Assembly (NCBI GenBank): GCA_025765595.1
Contig: JAIVFH010000044.1
Coordinates: forward strand, 205,196 to 269,195
Source: Obelidium mucronatum
Lineage: Eukaryota > Chytridiomycota > Chytridiomycetes > Chytridiales > Chytriomycetaceae
Direction of reading: 5' to 3'
DNA length: 64,000 bases
The notes under the pieces were generated by a model that ran no database searches, had not been told where the DNA came from, and was given only the letters and a program-made list of their open reading frames with translations. Within the stretch, counting starts at the first letter, position 1. Every line of letters begins with the position of its first letter. Position numbers and translations under genes: made by a program. This document shows positions 1 through 13,486 of this stretch, one piece after another.

Positions 1-84
1 TCGCCCCTCGCCCAGACGGTCGTCGCTCCGCTCATCTTCCACTTGGTTTTCATTTTTTGTGATAACCAACTACACCACGGAAAC

Positions 85-429
85 ATGTTAGGTTTTGACA
101 TCAAACAAAATACAGATCCCTAAAAATTTTCCGAATTCAATTCCCACTTCCTAGACTATATTTCCAACGAATGTCTAGAGGATTTCTTTGCAAAATATAT
201 ATTCATTGTTCTCGGAGAAGTAGGTCCTTATCGCACCATAGAAGTATCAAGAGCAGGAGAATTTCGTTTCATCTTTAGAGCATGGGTCCATAAATACGGT
301 ATACCCTTTTGACAGATGAATCATCACGCATCTATTCATGCTTTAGCTCTTCATGAGGCGGCGTTCAGAGCTCCAATCCAAGCAACCCAACAAGAAATCA
401 ATAAACATCGTTTAAGATTTCCGCAATAA
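85..429 (+). pseudogene. Broken ORF fragment upstream of PGK
   Basis: From an ATG at 85 the frame reads protein-like sequence down to a TAA at 427, but is interrupted by TAA at 121 and TGA at 310. The stretch between the stops is rich in aromatic and hydrophobic residues, and the tail after the TGA carries several histidines. No splice pair removes either stop cleanly. I do not recognise the family. It lies about 140 bases before the PGK start and may be a decayed 3' end of an upstream gene or mobile element. Function unknown. Confidence 0.3.
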
Positions 430-566
430 AACTTTCTGGCTTTAACATGGAACGTGGAACGGAATTTGCTAACGCTGACTTCTCCAACATGATCAGCATA
501 GGTTGCAAGAGTTTATTTTGGTAGTGAGAAAACGTGGACTGACTTTCATTTGATCAACATCAAAAA

Positions 567-2123
567 ATGTCTCTCTCATCCAAACTTGCCATCACCGACG
601 TTGAACTCGCCAACAAGCGCGTCCTCATTAGAGTCGGTTCGTTGCAAATCCTTGACTGCGGTTTTTCCGGAGTGTAAAAGGTTCATGGATCTAACTCAAC
701 AAAAAGACTTCAACGTTCCATTCGCCAATGGAGTCATCTCCAACAACCAGCGTATCGCTGCTGCTCTCCCAACCGTTAAATATGCTCTCGAAAAAGGTAA
801 ATTGTGCTGCTGCATGCTTTCTTTGTCCCAAAGAGTGTTATCGTTTTCCCTTATCTAAAAACCCCCCCCAATCAAACTATAAGGTGCCAAGAGCGTTGTG
901 TTGATGTCCCACTTGGGTCGTCCAGATGGAAAGGTCGTGTCCAAGTTCTCCTTGAAGCCAGTCGCTGATGAAGTGTCCAAGCTCCTTGGAAAGCCAGTTA
1001 CTTTCCTCGATGACTGTGTTGGTGAGAAGGTTGAGGCTCACTGCGCCAACCCACAGCAAGGTAAATTAGCCAATCTATTGAAGATTCTTTTTATTATCAT
1101 TGGCGTTTGTGTTGTGGTGTACTGATTCTGGTGGATTTCAGGCGAGATTATCCTTTTGGAAAACCTCCGTTTCCACATTGAAGAGGAAGGATCTGTCAAG
1201 GACAAAGAAGGCAACAAGGTAATTAATACGTTTTGTTGGGTACATAATGAGACTAAAATTCAAACCCTTCAAAAAAAAAACAGACCAAGGCTGCCAAGGA
1301 AGACGTTGACAAGTTCCGTGCCTCCCTCTCCAAGCTCGGAGACGTTTACGTCAACGACGCCTTCGGTACCGCCCACCGTGCCCACTCCTCCATGGTTGGA
1401 GTCAACCTCCCCATCCGCGCCGCCGGTTTCCTCATGAAGAAGGAACTCGAATTCTTTGCCAAGGCTCTCGAATCCCCAGAACGCCCCTTCCTCGCCATCC
1501 TTGGAGGCGCCAAGGTCTCTGACAAGATCCAACTCATTGAAAACTTGTTGGACAAGGTCAACGCTGCCATTATTTGTGGAGGAATGGCCTTCACCTTCTT
1601 GAAGGCTGTCCACGGAGTCGAGATTGGAAACTCCCTCTTTGACAAGGAAGGCGCTGCCATTGCCAAGTCCCTTTTGGATAAAGCCAAGGAGAAGGGTGTT
1701 CAGATCTACCTTCCATTGGACTTCACCACCGCCGACAAGTTTGCCCCAGATGCGGCTACCGGTTACGCCACCACTGAGACCGGTGTCCCAGCCGGTTGGA
1801 TGGGTTTGGATTGTGGCGAAAAGTCCAACGCCAGCTTCGCCGCGGCCGTTGCTTCCTCCAAGACGATTCTCTGGAACGGACCAGCGGGAGTCTTTGAATT
1901 TGAAGCGTTCGCCAAGGGAACAAACAGTCTTTTGGAGGCTTGTGCCAAGGCTACTGGAGCTGGGGCTACCACGATTGTTGGTGGTGGTGACACTGCTACG
2001 GCTGTTGCCAAGGCTGGGCGTGAGGACGAGTTTTCTCACGTTTCGACGGGTGGTGGTGCGAGTTTGGAGTTGCTTGAGGGTAAGGAGCTTCCAGGAGTGA
2101 CTTTCTTGAGCACTAAGGCATAA
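567..2123 (+). CDS. PGK1: Phosphoglycerate kinase
   Basis: Cytosolic glycolytic enzyme that transfers phosphate from 1,3-bisphosphoglycerate to ADP. Five exons fit: 567-636, 707-796, 884-1060, 1142-1218 and 1284-2123, giving 417 aa, the usual size for eukaryotic PGK. Family hallmarks are visible in order: the N-terminal start MSLSSKL, the substrate-loop stretch [13 protein letters not shown], the ENLRFH segment, the central LGGAKVSDK motif, and the C-terminal nucleotide-loop motifs GGGDT and STGGGASLE. All introns are short and GT..AG. The start follows a run of A residues (AAAAAATG). The gene is intact, which makes it a good reference for codon and intron style in this window. Confidence 0.97.
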
Positions 2124-2241
2124 ATAAATAACTTACGAAACATGATGGTTGTATTATTATTTTATAGATATGAATGTTACGACTCACAAGTTCTTTTGGT
2201 TAATTTTTGGATTTAAATCACTGTGTGGCTGGTTTTCATGA

Positions 2242-5200
2242 AATGTTGATTTTGATTATCACAAGGTGGCTTCTGTGAAGGCCTTCGGGCATTCTGCACC
2301 AACAGTTCCAGAACCGTGGAGACCAAGTTCAGTGCTTCAACCGATACCCGAAATTCATGGGGTTGCCGACTGCCCCACACGACAGAATGTCGGTCAGTGC
2401 ATTCCAGCGAATTCAGAGCTGCGGCCATGCCAATATCTCTTTGTTGACAACTTTTACTTAATTATGCAACGTAAGTTTTGCGTTAGTTTTTTGCATGTTG
2501 TGTTTTGAGTTTGACGTCAAACAATAGGCGATGCCAACCTGGCCTTGTACTATTCAAATCCCGCAACCTCTAGACCGGTTCCATTATGGACTACGAATAT
2601 CCCGGTGGACTACTACTCAGATGGATATGTCTTACGCCACAGCAACGAATCACTCTCGATTATTGACCCAAATGGGGTCGTAATAACCGCACTCACCTAT
2701 CCCATCTTTGGTCGAGATCTATGTGTATATCCGGATTCTACTTTTGGCTTGGCTGGGGGCGTGTGGTCCATGAAGCCGCCTAGTTTTAATTTTGGATTTC
2801 ACATCTGTGAGGATATTGGTTTGATGATGCGGCGGCCAAATGGGGACTTTTGCTTCCCCAAGCAACGGATCGGACCGTGCCAGTATTTGATCCTCGGAAA
2901 TCATACTCTGATGATGCAAAGTGAGGACTTTCTATTTATTTGTATCATCTCCTGCAACAAAGTGAACAAAACTGCCGCCTTCGAACAGCTTCGGGAGATT
3001 TGGCTGGTAATTTAGTGCTTCGTGAAGGAGATAATGTTCTTTGGACCATGGGTGCCTCAGGAAACCAGCCGAAGGATTACTCCTTCTCATTTGACACGAC
3101 TTCTTCAATTTCTATATCAAGCCCGAGCGGAGGAACATCGTTTACTTGGTCAGATCAAAGTCTGAACTCATCTAGCCTGTTTTTTTGTATTCAATCGACC
3201 ACTGGTGGACTCTATTCGATGCCGAGTTCTATCGTTGGATTGGACTTGTGCGAAAGTATTGAATACCTTCCTGCCCATAGCCCAATCGATAAATCAAATG
3301 TACATTTACTTCCTGGAGAAAGTATTCTCTCGTGCCAGTACATTTACTACCAGGGACTTTCTTTGTTGATGCAACGTGAGTTTTCCAACCGCCATATTTT
3401 CCAACCGTTCTAATTTCTGATCTTGCAAACAACAACAAAAAAAAGGTGATGGCAATCTCGTCATGTACATACAGAATTTTTCTCGAATATTCACAACTGG
3501 TTTTAATGGAGCTGATGTTGAAAAGTACTCGCTTCTCTTTTCTGGGGACTCTCTCAGCATCAAGAGGGAAGATGGAAGCTCACTGACAAAATACCCGTTG
3601 AACAAGCCGTCATATATGTTTTTGACCATTGGTAATTCTGTGAGATGGCCGCTCTTTAGATCATTTCCAGAAAATACAGATGACATCTGGCCTTCAATAG
3701 CCGGAATAGAATATTTCGGGTTTCGTCCACGTAGCACTATGGATTATATTTCGTCTCCAAATTGGCATGGAAACACTTGGATCATAGGGAGTGGATCCTG
3801 GGAGACTAGATGTTTGTTTCGAGGAATGAGTGTCACAACAAGTACCGCCTTGGTAGTTAGTTATAAAAAAATATATTCAAGGCGATTTTCAGGGATCTAT
3901 AAGAGTGTGAACGATTTACGGGGGGCTGTGGTTTGGTATAGGAGTCTGAGTGTTGAAGGTATTTTTGATTTGAGTTTTGGATTGTGGAAGCTGTACCCAA
4001 CGATTACACAACACAGGTTCGGGTGAATGGGCCGGAAATGTTGTTCTTCGAGACCAAAATCAAAAAGTTGTATGGCATGCTGGCTTTGCTCGTCAACGTT
4101 TCGGCGATTATACATTGTCATTCAAGGATGATGGCGAGCTTCTTGTTACTGACGCAGATGGAATTGCCAGGAATAGTTTTCGGTTTCCTTTCTCTGGCGG
4201 GGATGCCTTGTGTCTTCGAGTATCGCTGTTGGGCACACCTTCAGGTGCAGATCTGGGAATCTATCAGGGGCCTTATTGGCCGAAGCTTTCAGTACATAAC
4301 AGCTCCAGTCAAGCTTTATGGGTATTTCCGACTCAACCGGGGTTCTATGGGTTTGGAGGGAATCTGTGCCGACCTGTTGGCACTGTGGAAATGGTTATTC
4401 CTGGAATGGATCAACCGCTTATTTGCTTGCGACCTTCGGAAAGAATGGAAGTCTGCCAGTATATGCGTAGGGGCAACTTTTACTTTGTGGTTGAAGGTGG
4501 TATAAAGCATTTCTTTTCGGTGGCATTCATCTTGAATTGACTGATTCTTTCAGAAACGGGCGATCTTGCTATTTATGAGGGGTTTGAATGGGACAAATCA
4601 AAGCGTGTATGGAACGCTGGATTACCCCAGAGTGAATCGCGTGCTTATTTTTTGGATTTCGACGTGAACGGAAACATTGGGGTTGGGTTTAGATTACAAC
4701 CAATGAGAGGTTCTTCTTCATCGATACTCTTCGCGAACGCCAGTCGTCTTTGTCTTGACAGCGAAGGATCTTTAACAGTGTATCAGAAGAGTTTTCTTGA
4801 CATTGTATGGAGTAATCCCAGAAGCATGAATCAAAACCAGAGAAACTCTGGATTTACGCTTGAGTGCGAGTCTCTTCAAGATGTTGGAAAGCCTCGATTC
4901 CACAACGGTACAGCAAGTGGCTGTATTCTTCCTGGAACTACTCTCAAGACCTGTCAAATGCTGAAAACTGGTGACTACTATGCTATGCTGGACCATGACT
5001 CCAATTTGAAGATATTCTCAAGTAACAGCGAGACTGCTGCATCATTGATTTGGAGTACTGGACATCAAGGCCACCCACCTTCTCTAGACTACAAGTTTGC
5101 CTTCCAAACCGATGGAAACTTGGTTCTATTTGACGGTCAACAGCGAGTTATCTCGGAAACGGGGCTGTTGACTTTGAACAAACCTGCTACGGACTTGTGT

Positions 5201-8200
5201 TTGACGCCAGAAGGGAAACTAACGCTTTTCGATCGCTTTGATGTTATTTGGCAGTCATCGGGTGCATCTGGGTGGTATAACGGTTGTGGATCCATTGGAT
5301 GGTTTGTCAACGAACACTTGACCTGTTTAAAGCCTGGTGCGATGTTGAAACCGTGCCAGTATATGCGATCTGGCGAGTCATATATATGGATGGATGGTAA
5401 GGCATTCAGTATCTGAGTTAATGAAAATGACATAAATTTCTCAGAGGATGGCGCTTTGGTACGGTCAATCGGCAATCCCTCCATGGCATCAAGTCGGGAA
5501 GTATGGCGATCCCGCTCTTTGGGCAAATTTAGCTACTTGTTTTTCAGCTTGGATGGATATGTGCAAATTCTAAATCCTTTGATGGACATAATTTTTTTCC
5601 TGACGGAAGACGTACAAGGCGCTAACGCTGTCTGCATCCACGCGTCAGGGGAATTCTCAATTTTTATTGACTCGGAGCGGAAGTGGAGCTATCCAGTATT
5701 TGGAGATACCTCTGACTGTGGGCCGGTGGGGAGTCCGTGGATTGAAGATACTTATACGGTGGGCATGTGTCTTCCACCAAACGTTTCCGTCAGCTACTGC
5801 CAATATATAAGATTTGGTTCGAAGTATTTGAAGTTGACAGGTAATTTTTGCCTTCCTTCCCACCCTTACAATTATTAAATGAAGCTTTTCAAACAGAGGA
5901 TGCAAATATTGGACTGTACAGCGGGCCAATCGGGGCCCCAGACCGTCTTTTATTCACAGCAGGTGGTGGAACAATGGATCGTAATCAAGATTACAAATTG
6001 ACTATGATATCTACGGATGCTTCGGCCTCCCTAACGGTGCACCTGAGAAACGAAACAATCAGCACATTTTCAACAAACCCGGCGGTCCTAACCTACTGCA
6101 TCAGTTTTGATTATATATCGGCCGGACTAGTCAAACTGCCTAAACCAGATTACTTGCATCAGTTTGACTCAGACCTTTCCGTGCTCTCTACAACAATGTT
6201 TTATTTCAATGATGGATTGCACAGTTTCGCAATAGAAATTGATGGAATGATATGTGTACCGCCAGGATCAAGTATTGGTTGGTTGGGAATTCAACTGGCT
6301 GGCTATCGATTATGGAGGCCAAAAAACAACGGCATTTTTGTACTGCAGAATCAGACTGGGAACAATATTTTATGGTATTCATCCGAAGAGCAGGTTTCTG
6401 TGACGATGTATAATAATGCAGCCTTACAATACCACCCAAATGGAAATATTGAAGTCGTCGATGTATGGTCTCAAAATGATGAAACTGTGTTGCATGCATC
6501 TGATGTACGGAACGGATCAGTCAATTGCTTCTTGTGTTTGCATTCTGATGGGTACTTTGGCGTCTACAATCGCACCAACTTTGAGTTTCTGTGGTCATCG
6601 CAAGGGATTTCAATTGGATTCAACCACAACTCATCCAATGAATCATGCGGTGCTGTGGGTTACCTGGCGGATATTGTCAGAAAGGCCCCATTAGACGTTA
6701 TTCCTCTTATAACGTATGAGACAGTGTATTTGCACAACGGTGACACAGGAATCGATATGGAGCAACATAATGAACCCTACGCGCTTTACGCTCGATGCCT
6801 GAGTCGCGGGGCTGTGATGAACCCCTGTCAATACTTGCGGATTGGAGAATACTTCTTGAATATGACAGGTTTGGTGATGTTGCAAATGAAATGTTCTAAT
6901 CACTATCTTAGAATTTTCAAGCATTGAATTACGGCGAGGGTCTCCCAGCAGCGACCTCACCTCGTTGATGTGGACGATAACATCCCCCCTTTCTGGAAAT
7001 GCAAACTTCCAATACCGCGAAGACGGCACCGTTGGGATATTCCACAATCGATCCATTCCTGGAGCTACATCGGGCGACTTGACTCGCGGTTTACCAAACT
7101 CTAGATTCTGTTTAGTTGAGACTGGCGACCTGGTTCTCTTGAACAATCACACGACTGTCTGGTCACTTCCACTGAAGAACGGAACTTTCAGTGGATTTGG
7201 AGCTGCTTCATGTGCGTCTCCTGGAATGGCATCTGTTGTGGGTCACTACAAAACATCCCTTGAAGGCGAAAAGTTCTCGTGTATGCAGCGCGGGGAAAGC
7301 TTTATCCCATGTCAATCACTTCGATCGGGAGACTATAGTATGAATATGACAGGTTTGGTTGTTTCTTTTCTTTCCTTGTTTTTTGTAATCAGGTTTCAAA
7401 GAAACAGTGTTCTAAACACATTCTTCTTTTTCCACACAGCCGAAGGAAACCTGTTCTTGAGTCATCAAGTGGGAAACAAGTCGCAAATTATTTGGAGTGC
7501 GCAAATCAGCCATGGGATTCGAAAATCGCCTCGATTCAGTTTTGAGCCCTCGGGTCGCCTGGTTTTTTACGATTCGTTGCAGGAACTCATGAGCGCTGAT
7601 TCAATCACAAATTCAAGTGCATCACAAATTAAGAGAAGCACAGACTTTTGTGTCAGTGAAAGGGGCTATCTTGCTTTGTTGGATATTGCGTCGGAAAACG
7701 AATGGAAACGAGTCTGGAAGAATCCGTCAACGAATGGGTTCAGTGGATTCGGGGGCGATGCTTGCGGTCTTGTGGGGCATGCAATCACAGTTGGTAATGA
7801 ATCCGTTTCTTGCATGCTTCCTGGGGATACTATGCGACCGTGTCAGTACATGAACGTCAAAGACATATTCCTAAGTCTAACAGGTATATCAACATTGGAA
7901 CTTGCGAATTATGCTTTCGTTGCTGATCCATGACCAACTCTTTGCAGTAAATGGGAATTTGAAAATTTATCAGGGAACTGCGGTTAGAATTAAAAAGGAT
8001 ATCTGGAATACTGGTACCGAACGGCTCTCATCTGGGGCAATGTATTTCAAGTATGGGATGGATCGATCTCTGCGCCTTGTCGAACTGGATCAGCGTGAAA
8101 CCAACATCTCTAATCGTTCCATTCAATACGTCAATCTCAATCCTCACAATTATGCTTGCGTCGAAATGGTACGCTTGCCCTTTTTGGAGAAACCGAGAGG

Positions 8201-8817
8201 ATCCTTTGGACATCTGATGGAACGACTGAGAAACCAAGTGACATTGCGTCCAACATATTTTCCAATGCAACAAACTTATCGCGGATTGGAACGAATGTCC
8301 AACTTGGCCACACCCGACCACCAATCAATGGACAAAACAGAACCTGTCTATTGCCAGGAGAAACGCTGGGCTTTCTGGCGTATATGAATCTTCAAGATTT
8401 CTATTTGACCTGGACAAGTGAGTATCGAGAGCGTGTTTAATGGTGTGTTGTAAATTGCAACTTCTTATGATAAACTCCCGCACAGCAAGTAAAAACACGG
8501 AAAAGATTCCGAGCAATTTAGTTCTATATCGAGGAACGATTCGATTCAAAGAACAAGTCATCTGGACATCTGATACCCCTGACATGTCTATCGATACTCT
8601 CTTGTCATATCAAAAGAACGGGAATATCGTCATGTTTGTGAATGGGACGGTTGTAGGTGTCACAAATCATGCGACTATGGATATACAGTCACGGTATTTG
8701 TGCATTCAAACTGATCCAGTCATGAATGCGACAATTGCTCTGTATGATGCAAACGATGTCGAAATTTGGAGAGTTAAAGGAAGTTCTGGTTTTGGTGGGA
8801 ATGGTCAATGCAGTTGA
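2242..8817 (+). CDS. Giant tandem bulb-type lectin-like repeat protein (5' end unresolved, one frameshift)
   Basis: About 1,960 codons in 12 exons: 2242-2470, 2528-2920, 2989-3375, 3446-3958, 4017-4496, 4554-5396, 5445-5840, 5897-6868, 6912-7352, 7440-7883, 7948-8417 and 8486-8817. The product is a chain of roughly 13 repeats of 130-160 aa. Each ends with a signature like CLLPG.TL.PCQYMR.G.Y and contains bulb-lectin-like strands (DGNLVL..., a W.S.G turn, CL...G.L.LF). Introns fall at the same point of the repeat and always in phase 1, so nearly every internal exon is a whole number of codons. No in-frame ATG or signal peptide is seen at the 5' end, so it is truncated or its first exon is missed. 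The penultimate exon is one base short: the frame changes near 8130-8155. Probably carbohydrate-binding and extracellular by analogy to B_lectin proteins; that role is inferred. Confidence 0.75.
8130..8155 (+). other. Frameshift in lectin-repeat gene
   Basis: Upstream of this point the repeat reads in one frame and downstream, from the LCL..NG.LALF strand onward, in another. The exon is 470 bases, whereas every other internal exon of the gene is divisible by three, so one base appears to be missing. It could be a sequencing deletion or a real inactivating mutation. Confidence 0.7.
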
Positions 8818-8938
8818 TTGATTATGTTTTTTTTGATATTAATACAGCATAACAATAAAACCAATCTTAATTTTCATTGATAAGGAAAGTGTTTTTATTT
8901 ATTATGAGAGACGCGACAAACGTGAAAAAGAAACGGCG

Positions 8939-10533
8939 CTACTTCTTGTTCTTGTTGAAGTTCTTTGGCATTCCCTGCCACACGCTGTAGTATTCTTTTT
9001 GCAAAGTAGGTCCACAGTCTTCAATCGCCCACTTTGATGGGCTCATCATCAAACTCGACTCGAACATAAATGCAAGCCCATCCGGTCGCAACTTGATTGG
9101 CTTCAACTCCTCCGTGCTCGCTTGCTTGAAAGTGGCGGTATCAGGTCCATGGGCACTGAAGGCACTGTGCAAGGATGCACCACCAGGCAAAAACCCTTCC
9201 GCCTTGGCATCGTATCCACCGCTGATCAAGCCCATGAATTCAGACATGCAGTTACGGTGAAACCAAGGTGGACGGAACGTGTTCTCAGCAACCATCCATC
9301 GAGGTGGGAAGATGACAAAGTCAGCCAACGCAACTCCAGGGGTACCGCTCTTTACAGTCATGACAGTGTAAATGGATGGATCCGGGTGGTCAAATGAGAC
9401 AGTGTTGATGGTGTTGAATTTCTTCAAGTCGTATTTGAATGGGTTGTAGTTTCCGTGCCATGCAACGACGTCAAAGGGAGAATGCTGTTGCTTCAGCTGG
9501 AAGTATCCTCCTTGGTACTTTGTGTACACGGTAAAGTGGTCTCCCGTGTCGATGTCTTCATAGGCGGCGACAGGGGCGAGGAAGTCGCGCGGGTTCGCCA
9601 GGCCGTTGGCTCCAATCGGCCCGAGATCTGGAATTTCCCAGTGGCGGTCAAATGTTTCGAGAATGTATCCTCGGGAAGGTCCGTCTGGGAGATCGACGGA
9701 GAATTTGATTCTATGGGGTTTGTAATGTCTCAGTTATTAGTTCGCGTTGAAAGATGAGGGAATCTTCAAACACTAACCCTCGTGGAATCACAACGATTTC
9801 GGTTGGTTCGACATTCAAGAGACCGAGTTCAGTACGAATTTCAAGACGACCTTGCTGTGGCACTGACGATGGAAGGGTAAATACAATTTATCCTAATGTT
9901 TCGCACAATCAAACACAATACCAATCAAGAAATCGCCGTCAGCATTGTAAAAAGATTCTCGAAGTGGAGACATGCTGGTATTGGCAGTGTATACGATAGT
10001 TGCAATTCCAGCACGGGTGCTTGGATCACCACATCCAGCCACAGTCTTGAGACCTTGGAAGAATGTGGTTTTTTTGTCGTTGGAGGGAATGGTGAATGGG
10101 GACCAGCGGAGCTGGTTGGGGGTGTTTACAAGAGTGTCGGCTGTCAAACAAAGCAGCAACATGTTAGAATCACAGTTTCAACATAGAGCCTTTATATTCT
10201 TACCAGCCACAGAACACAGAGTTGGAGCCTTGCCGGCTGGAGCAGCTTCGTAAGGAAGGTGGCTAACAGATGGCCGGATGCGGTACACCCAAGTGCGTTG
10301 GTTGTGGCCGCGAGGGGCCGTGAATGCCGTTCCGCTGATCTGCTCAGCATAGAGTCCGTAGGGACACACCTGCGGAGAGTTCATGCCTAAAAAAGACTCC
10401 ATCAAGATGCTGTTGCACTGCAAATGGCACTTTAATCCCGCCCACCTTCCGGCAGAGCTCCCTCCAAGGCCTCGGTTGCAAACTCGTTTCCAAATCCTGA
10501 GTTGTACTTCAGTTTCTGCTGATCAACAGTCAT
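8939..10533 (-). CDS. hmgA: Homogentisate 1,2-dioxygenase
   Basis: Fe(II) enzyme of tyrosine and phenylalanine breakdown that opens the ring of homogentisate to maleylacetoacetate. Five exons (10533-10446, 10386-10204, 10140-9922, 9862-9778, 9710-8939) give 448 aa, the normal family length. Conserved blocks are present: the N-terminal [33 protein letters not shown], the C-terminal PPRW.VAE.TFRPP.FHRN.MSEF stretch with metal-ligand region, and HGPD near the end. All splice sites are GT..AG and all phases agree. No other tyrosine-catabolism gene is adjacent. Intact. Confidence 0.96.
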
Positions 10534-10863
10534 TTTTTGTCCTTTTCTTTCTTTCCAGCAGGATTTGGTTCCTTTTTTTGTATTGGAAATTGTTTGTCTC
10601 CCGGAACTTTCCGAAACCTGGTTCAAAGCGTGAGTCACAGCGTGTCGGCTTCCACTCAATTCGATCAGCGCCACAGCTTTGTCTCCCGAATGCGTCCGAT
10701 CTCCGCTTTGCACTGTTTGGTCTAGTATTGTCCTGTCAGAAGGAGTCAAGAAATGAAATTGGTGATCGGAATGATATTGGTAGCAACGCAAGGATTTTAT
10801 TTGACGATAATAGAAAAAAAAAGAAATAGAAAAAACATCAGACGCGTTTTTTTTTTTTTTTTT

Positions 10864-12593
10864 TCAAATGCGGTTGAATGGAACAGGCTCCTCATGAAGA
10901 TACGTGGTCGCAACAGAAAGCTGCTTCCCATCTTTGGAGAAGGTGAAAGTAGTGTGGGGAACAGAGTAATTCTTGTAAGCTTGCAAGGGCAGCTCAAACA
11001 AGCCAAAAGTCTCCTTTTCCCAATGCCCAACTCCTCCAATCAATTGTGCCTTTCCGTCGCCGGACCATTTCATACCAAAGAGGTTTTTGACTTTATCAGT
11101 GAGCGTGAATGTGATGTTTCCAAGTCCTGGGTGGTTGTATACGCCTTCGTAGGCGGAGAAGGGAAGGGATGGAACAGTGTTGAGTTGTCTCGCGGCAATC
11201 ATGGCGGCAATTTGCGCATTTACGGCTTCGGTAATCATGGCAATATTGTCCTTTCCAGTTTTCGTCCAGTCGGACTTGATGCTTGGAAACATGATGCGGT
11301 CTGCAATCATGTTGGTGATGGAACTTGCACCCATATTCTGATTCTGGTTGGACAAGACAATGACTCCCAAGGCATCGTTGGGATAAAAATCGATTTGACT
11401 CGTGTATCCAGGTGCGCCGCCAGAGTGGTGGACTTTGACTTTCCCACGGAAGGATTCAATGAACCAGCCGAGACCATATGTTTGGAGCGTGATGGGTTCT
11501 CCAGATACTGGCACCCCCATGGTGCTATGAGGAGTGATGAGTTTGCTGAATTGTGCTGGAGACAGATGCTGAGTTCCGTTTGCAAGAGCTCCTTGTTTGG
11601 TAAACATTGCGACCCACTTGGCCACTATCGGTAACAATGATTACTATACCGTTAATAGAGACATGGTAACAGAAAAAGGAAAAAAAGTTCTTACAATCTT
11701 CGATATTGGTAACAATGCTTCCAGCCGGCTTACAACTGTCTGTAACATAGGAATCATTGTAACTCAGAACTTTCGTGATACCATCGTAGTCTTTAAAGTA
11801 TCCCCTCGCGTGGTTCTTGGTGGCAGGCATTCCGATAGGTCCAGTAAGCGTGCTTTTCATTCCCAATGGATTCAAAATCCTGGTTTGCACAAGCGCTTCC
11901 CAAGTTGTTCCAGCGGCTTTCGCAGCAGCCTCACCAGCCAAAACGTACATGACATTAGAGTATTGATTCACAGCTCTGAATTGCTCGGTAGGTTTAAGGT
12001 ATTGGACCTTGGACAAGAGAGAGTCTGCCGTCTTGTGGAGGAATACAGAGTTCTCGTTCCAATGTCCCATACCGCCGAAGCCAACGCGATGGGCGAGGAG
12101 ATCAATCATGTTCACATGGTCGTTTGTGTATTGCTCGTGGAATTTAACCGGGTAAATTGAAGTCACTGGGGTGTCCCAGTTGAGGAATCCTTCGTCAATG
12201 GCTTTTGCAACTGCGAAAGCGTTAAAAGCCTATGGGATTATCATTTGTTCACAATTAAAAAATTCGAACTAATACACATTTATGGAAAAGGCATACCTTG
12301 GTTGTTGATCCGATTTGGAACAGAGTTTCTGGCGTTACTGCCTCCTTCTTTTCATTCTTGGTACCGAATCCTTTGGCGTATACCAGCTTTCCCTTTCGAA
12401 CTACACCTACAGCAAGACCTGGAGTCTCCCATGCCTTGCGATTCGCCTCGATTTCTTTTGTAAGCTTGTCCCAGTTGCTGTAGTAGCCTCTTTCGTTTGT
12501 AGTAGTGTCAGCAGCAGTAGTTTCAACTTCCACCGGTGCGGAATTTGAGTTGGCCGCGAAAAGCAGACAGAGGAAGAGGCTGTTGAGCTTCAT
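10864..12593 (-). CDS. Secreted beta-lactamase-fold serine hydrolase (copy 1)
   Basis: Three exons (12593-12297, 12229-11695, 11624-10864), 530 aa. The first ~20 residues form a signal peptide (hydrophobic LFLCLLFAA core). The serine beta-lactamase/D-Ala carboxypeptidase class C fold is shown by the SxxK motif STTK at the end of exon 1, the Y-x-N motif (YSN) in exon 2, and HSGG near residue 330 in place of KTG. A C-terminal ~150-residue domain follows, as in esterase/peptidase members of this family. The first intron falls directly after the catalytic lysine. Substrate unknown; fungal members are often esterases. Two paralogues lie at 19.4 kb and 34.2 kb with the same intron positions. Downstream of the stop is a poly(T)/poly(A) stretch. 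Confidence 0.9.
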
Positions 12594-13486
12594 TATTGTT
12601 GATTACTTTTTTTGTTGTTGTTGTTATTCTGGTCATCAACTCAAATTCTGTCCTCTTTAAATACCAATTTATTTTAAACGGGTTCGACAGTCGTGATTGA
12701 GTGCGAATTTCGGGTTCGCGACCTCTCAAATCTAATAATCTCGTGTTTTTCGTGGGAAAAATTATTAACGTCGAGACCAGCCACAATCAAAATTTATCAT
12801 GGCCAATCTAAACTGATTAATCGTTCGTATGTTCATCCTTCATCATTTGTGCACGCTGAGTGATGCTGAGTGACATTTTGAATGGTATTTGGAAGGGTGA
12901 AACCAGCTTCCAATTGAGACCTATCAAAATAACCCGAACAGCACTATCAAAGTCTTTTCCTTCATTTTCAGGCTGGTATAATACGATTTGAAAAAGGGGG
13001 GCTGGTTTATAGCGTTTATTACTCGCATAATTGAAGAATACTCGCTGAAAACTTTTTACAAAATGAATTGCGACAACGATTCTCTTGCTCTACTATCTAG
13101 CATCATGAAGCGCTTCATAGAACACTCCGTAAGCGTTTCCGAATGCCGGTTCTAGTGTTGAGCGGCAACTTGAAGTTCATCTTTTGTTCATTTGCACGCG
13201 GGCGGAAGAATCGGCGCAGTTTCGCAGGCAAGGAGGCCCAGGCGCTCGGCGCAGAGTGTCTGCAATTACGAATCACGCGTATTCTCATTCCGCCAGATTC
13301 GTTGACTACGTTGCGTATGTTGCAACGGTTTGACTTTGAAACAAAAAAGCTTTTCTTTGTAATAATTGAGCCTTTAATTCACAAGAGGAACTATAAAAAC
13401 CAAACTCAAAAACATCCACGACATCACCACAAACCGTTTCCACCCCAGAAAACACACAATTTTGATGTATATAAAAATCAACGTAT
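12594..13486. other. Intergenic region, no supported gene
   Basis: Separates the 5' end of the hydrolase from the 3' end of eL20. AT-rich and without a convincing coding exon on either strand. The longest open stretch, around 13143-13490 on the plus strand, runs into the eL20 3' end, has low-complexity basic composition and no recognisable motif. Confidence 0.6.

Noticed and set aside
1269..2039. Minus-strand 256-codon ORF
   Set aside because: Antisense to the large PGK exon; Gly/Glu-rich shadow with no family features.
10753..11634. Plus-strand 293-codon ORF
   Set aside because: Antisense to exon 3 of the hydrolase; the minus-strand frame carries HSGG and the conserved C-terminal domain.
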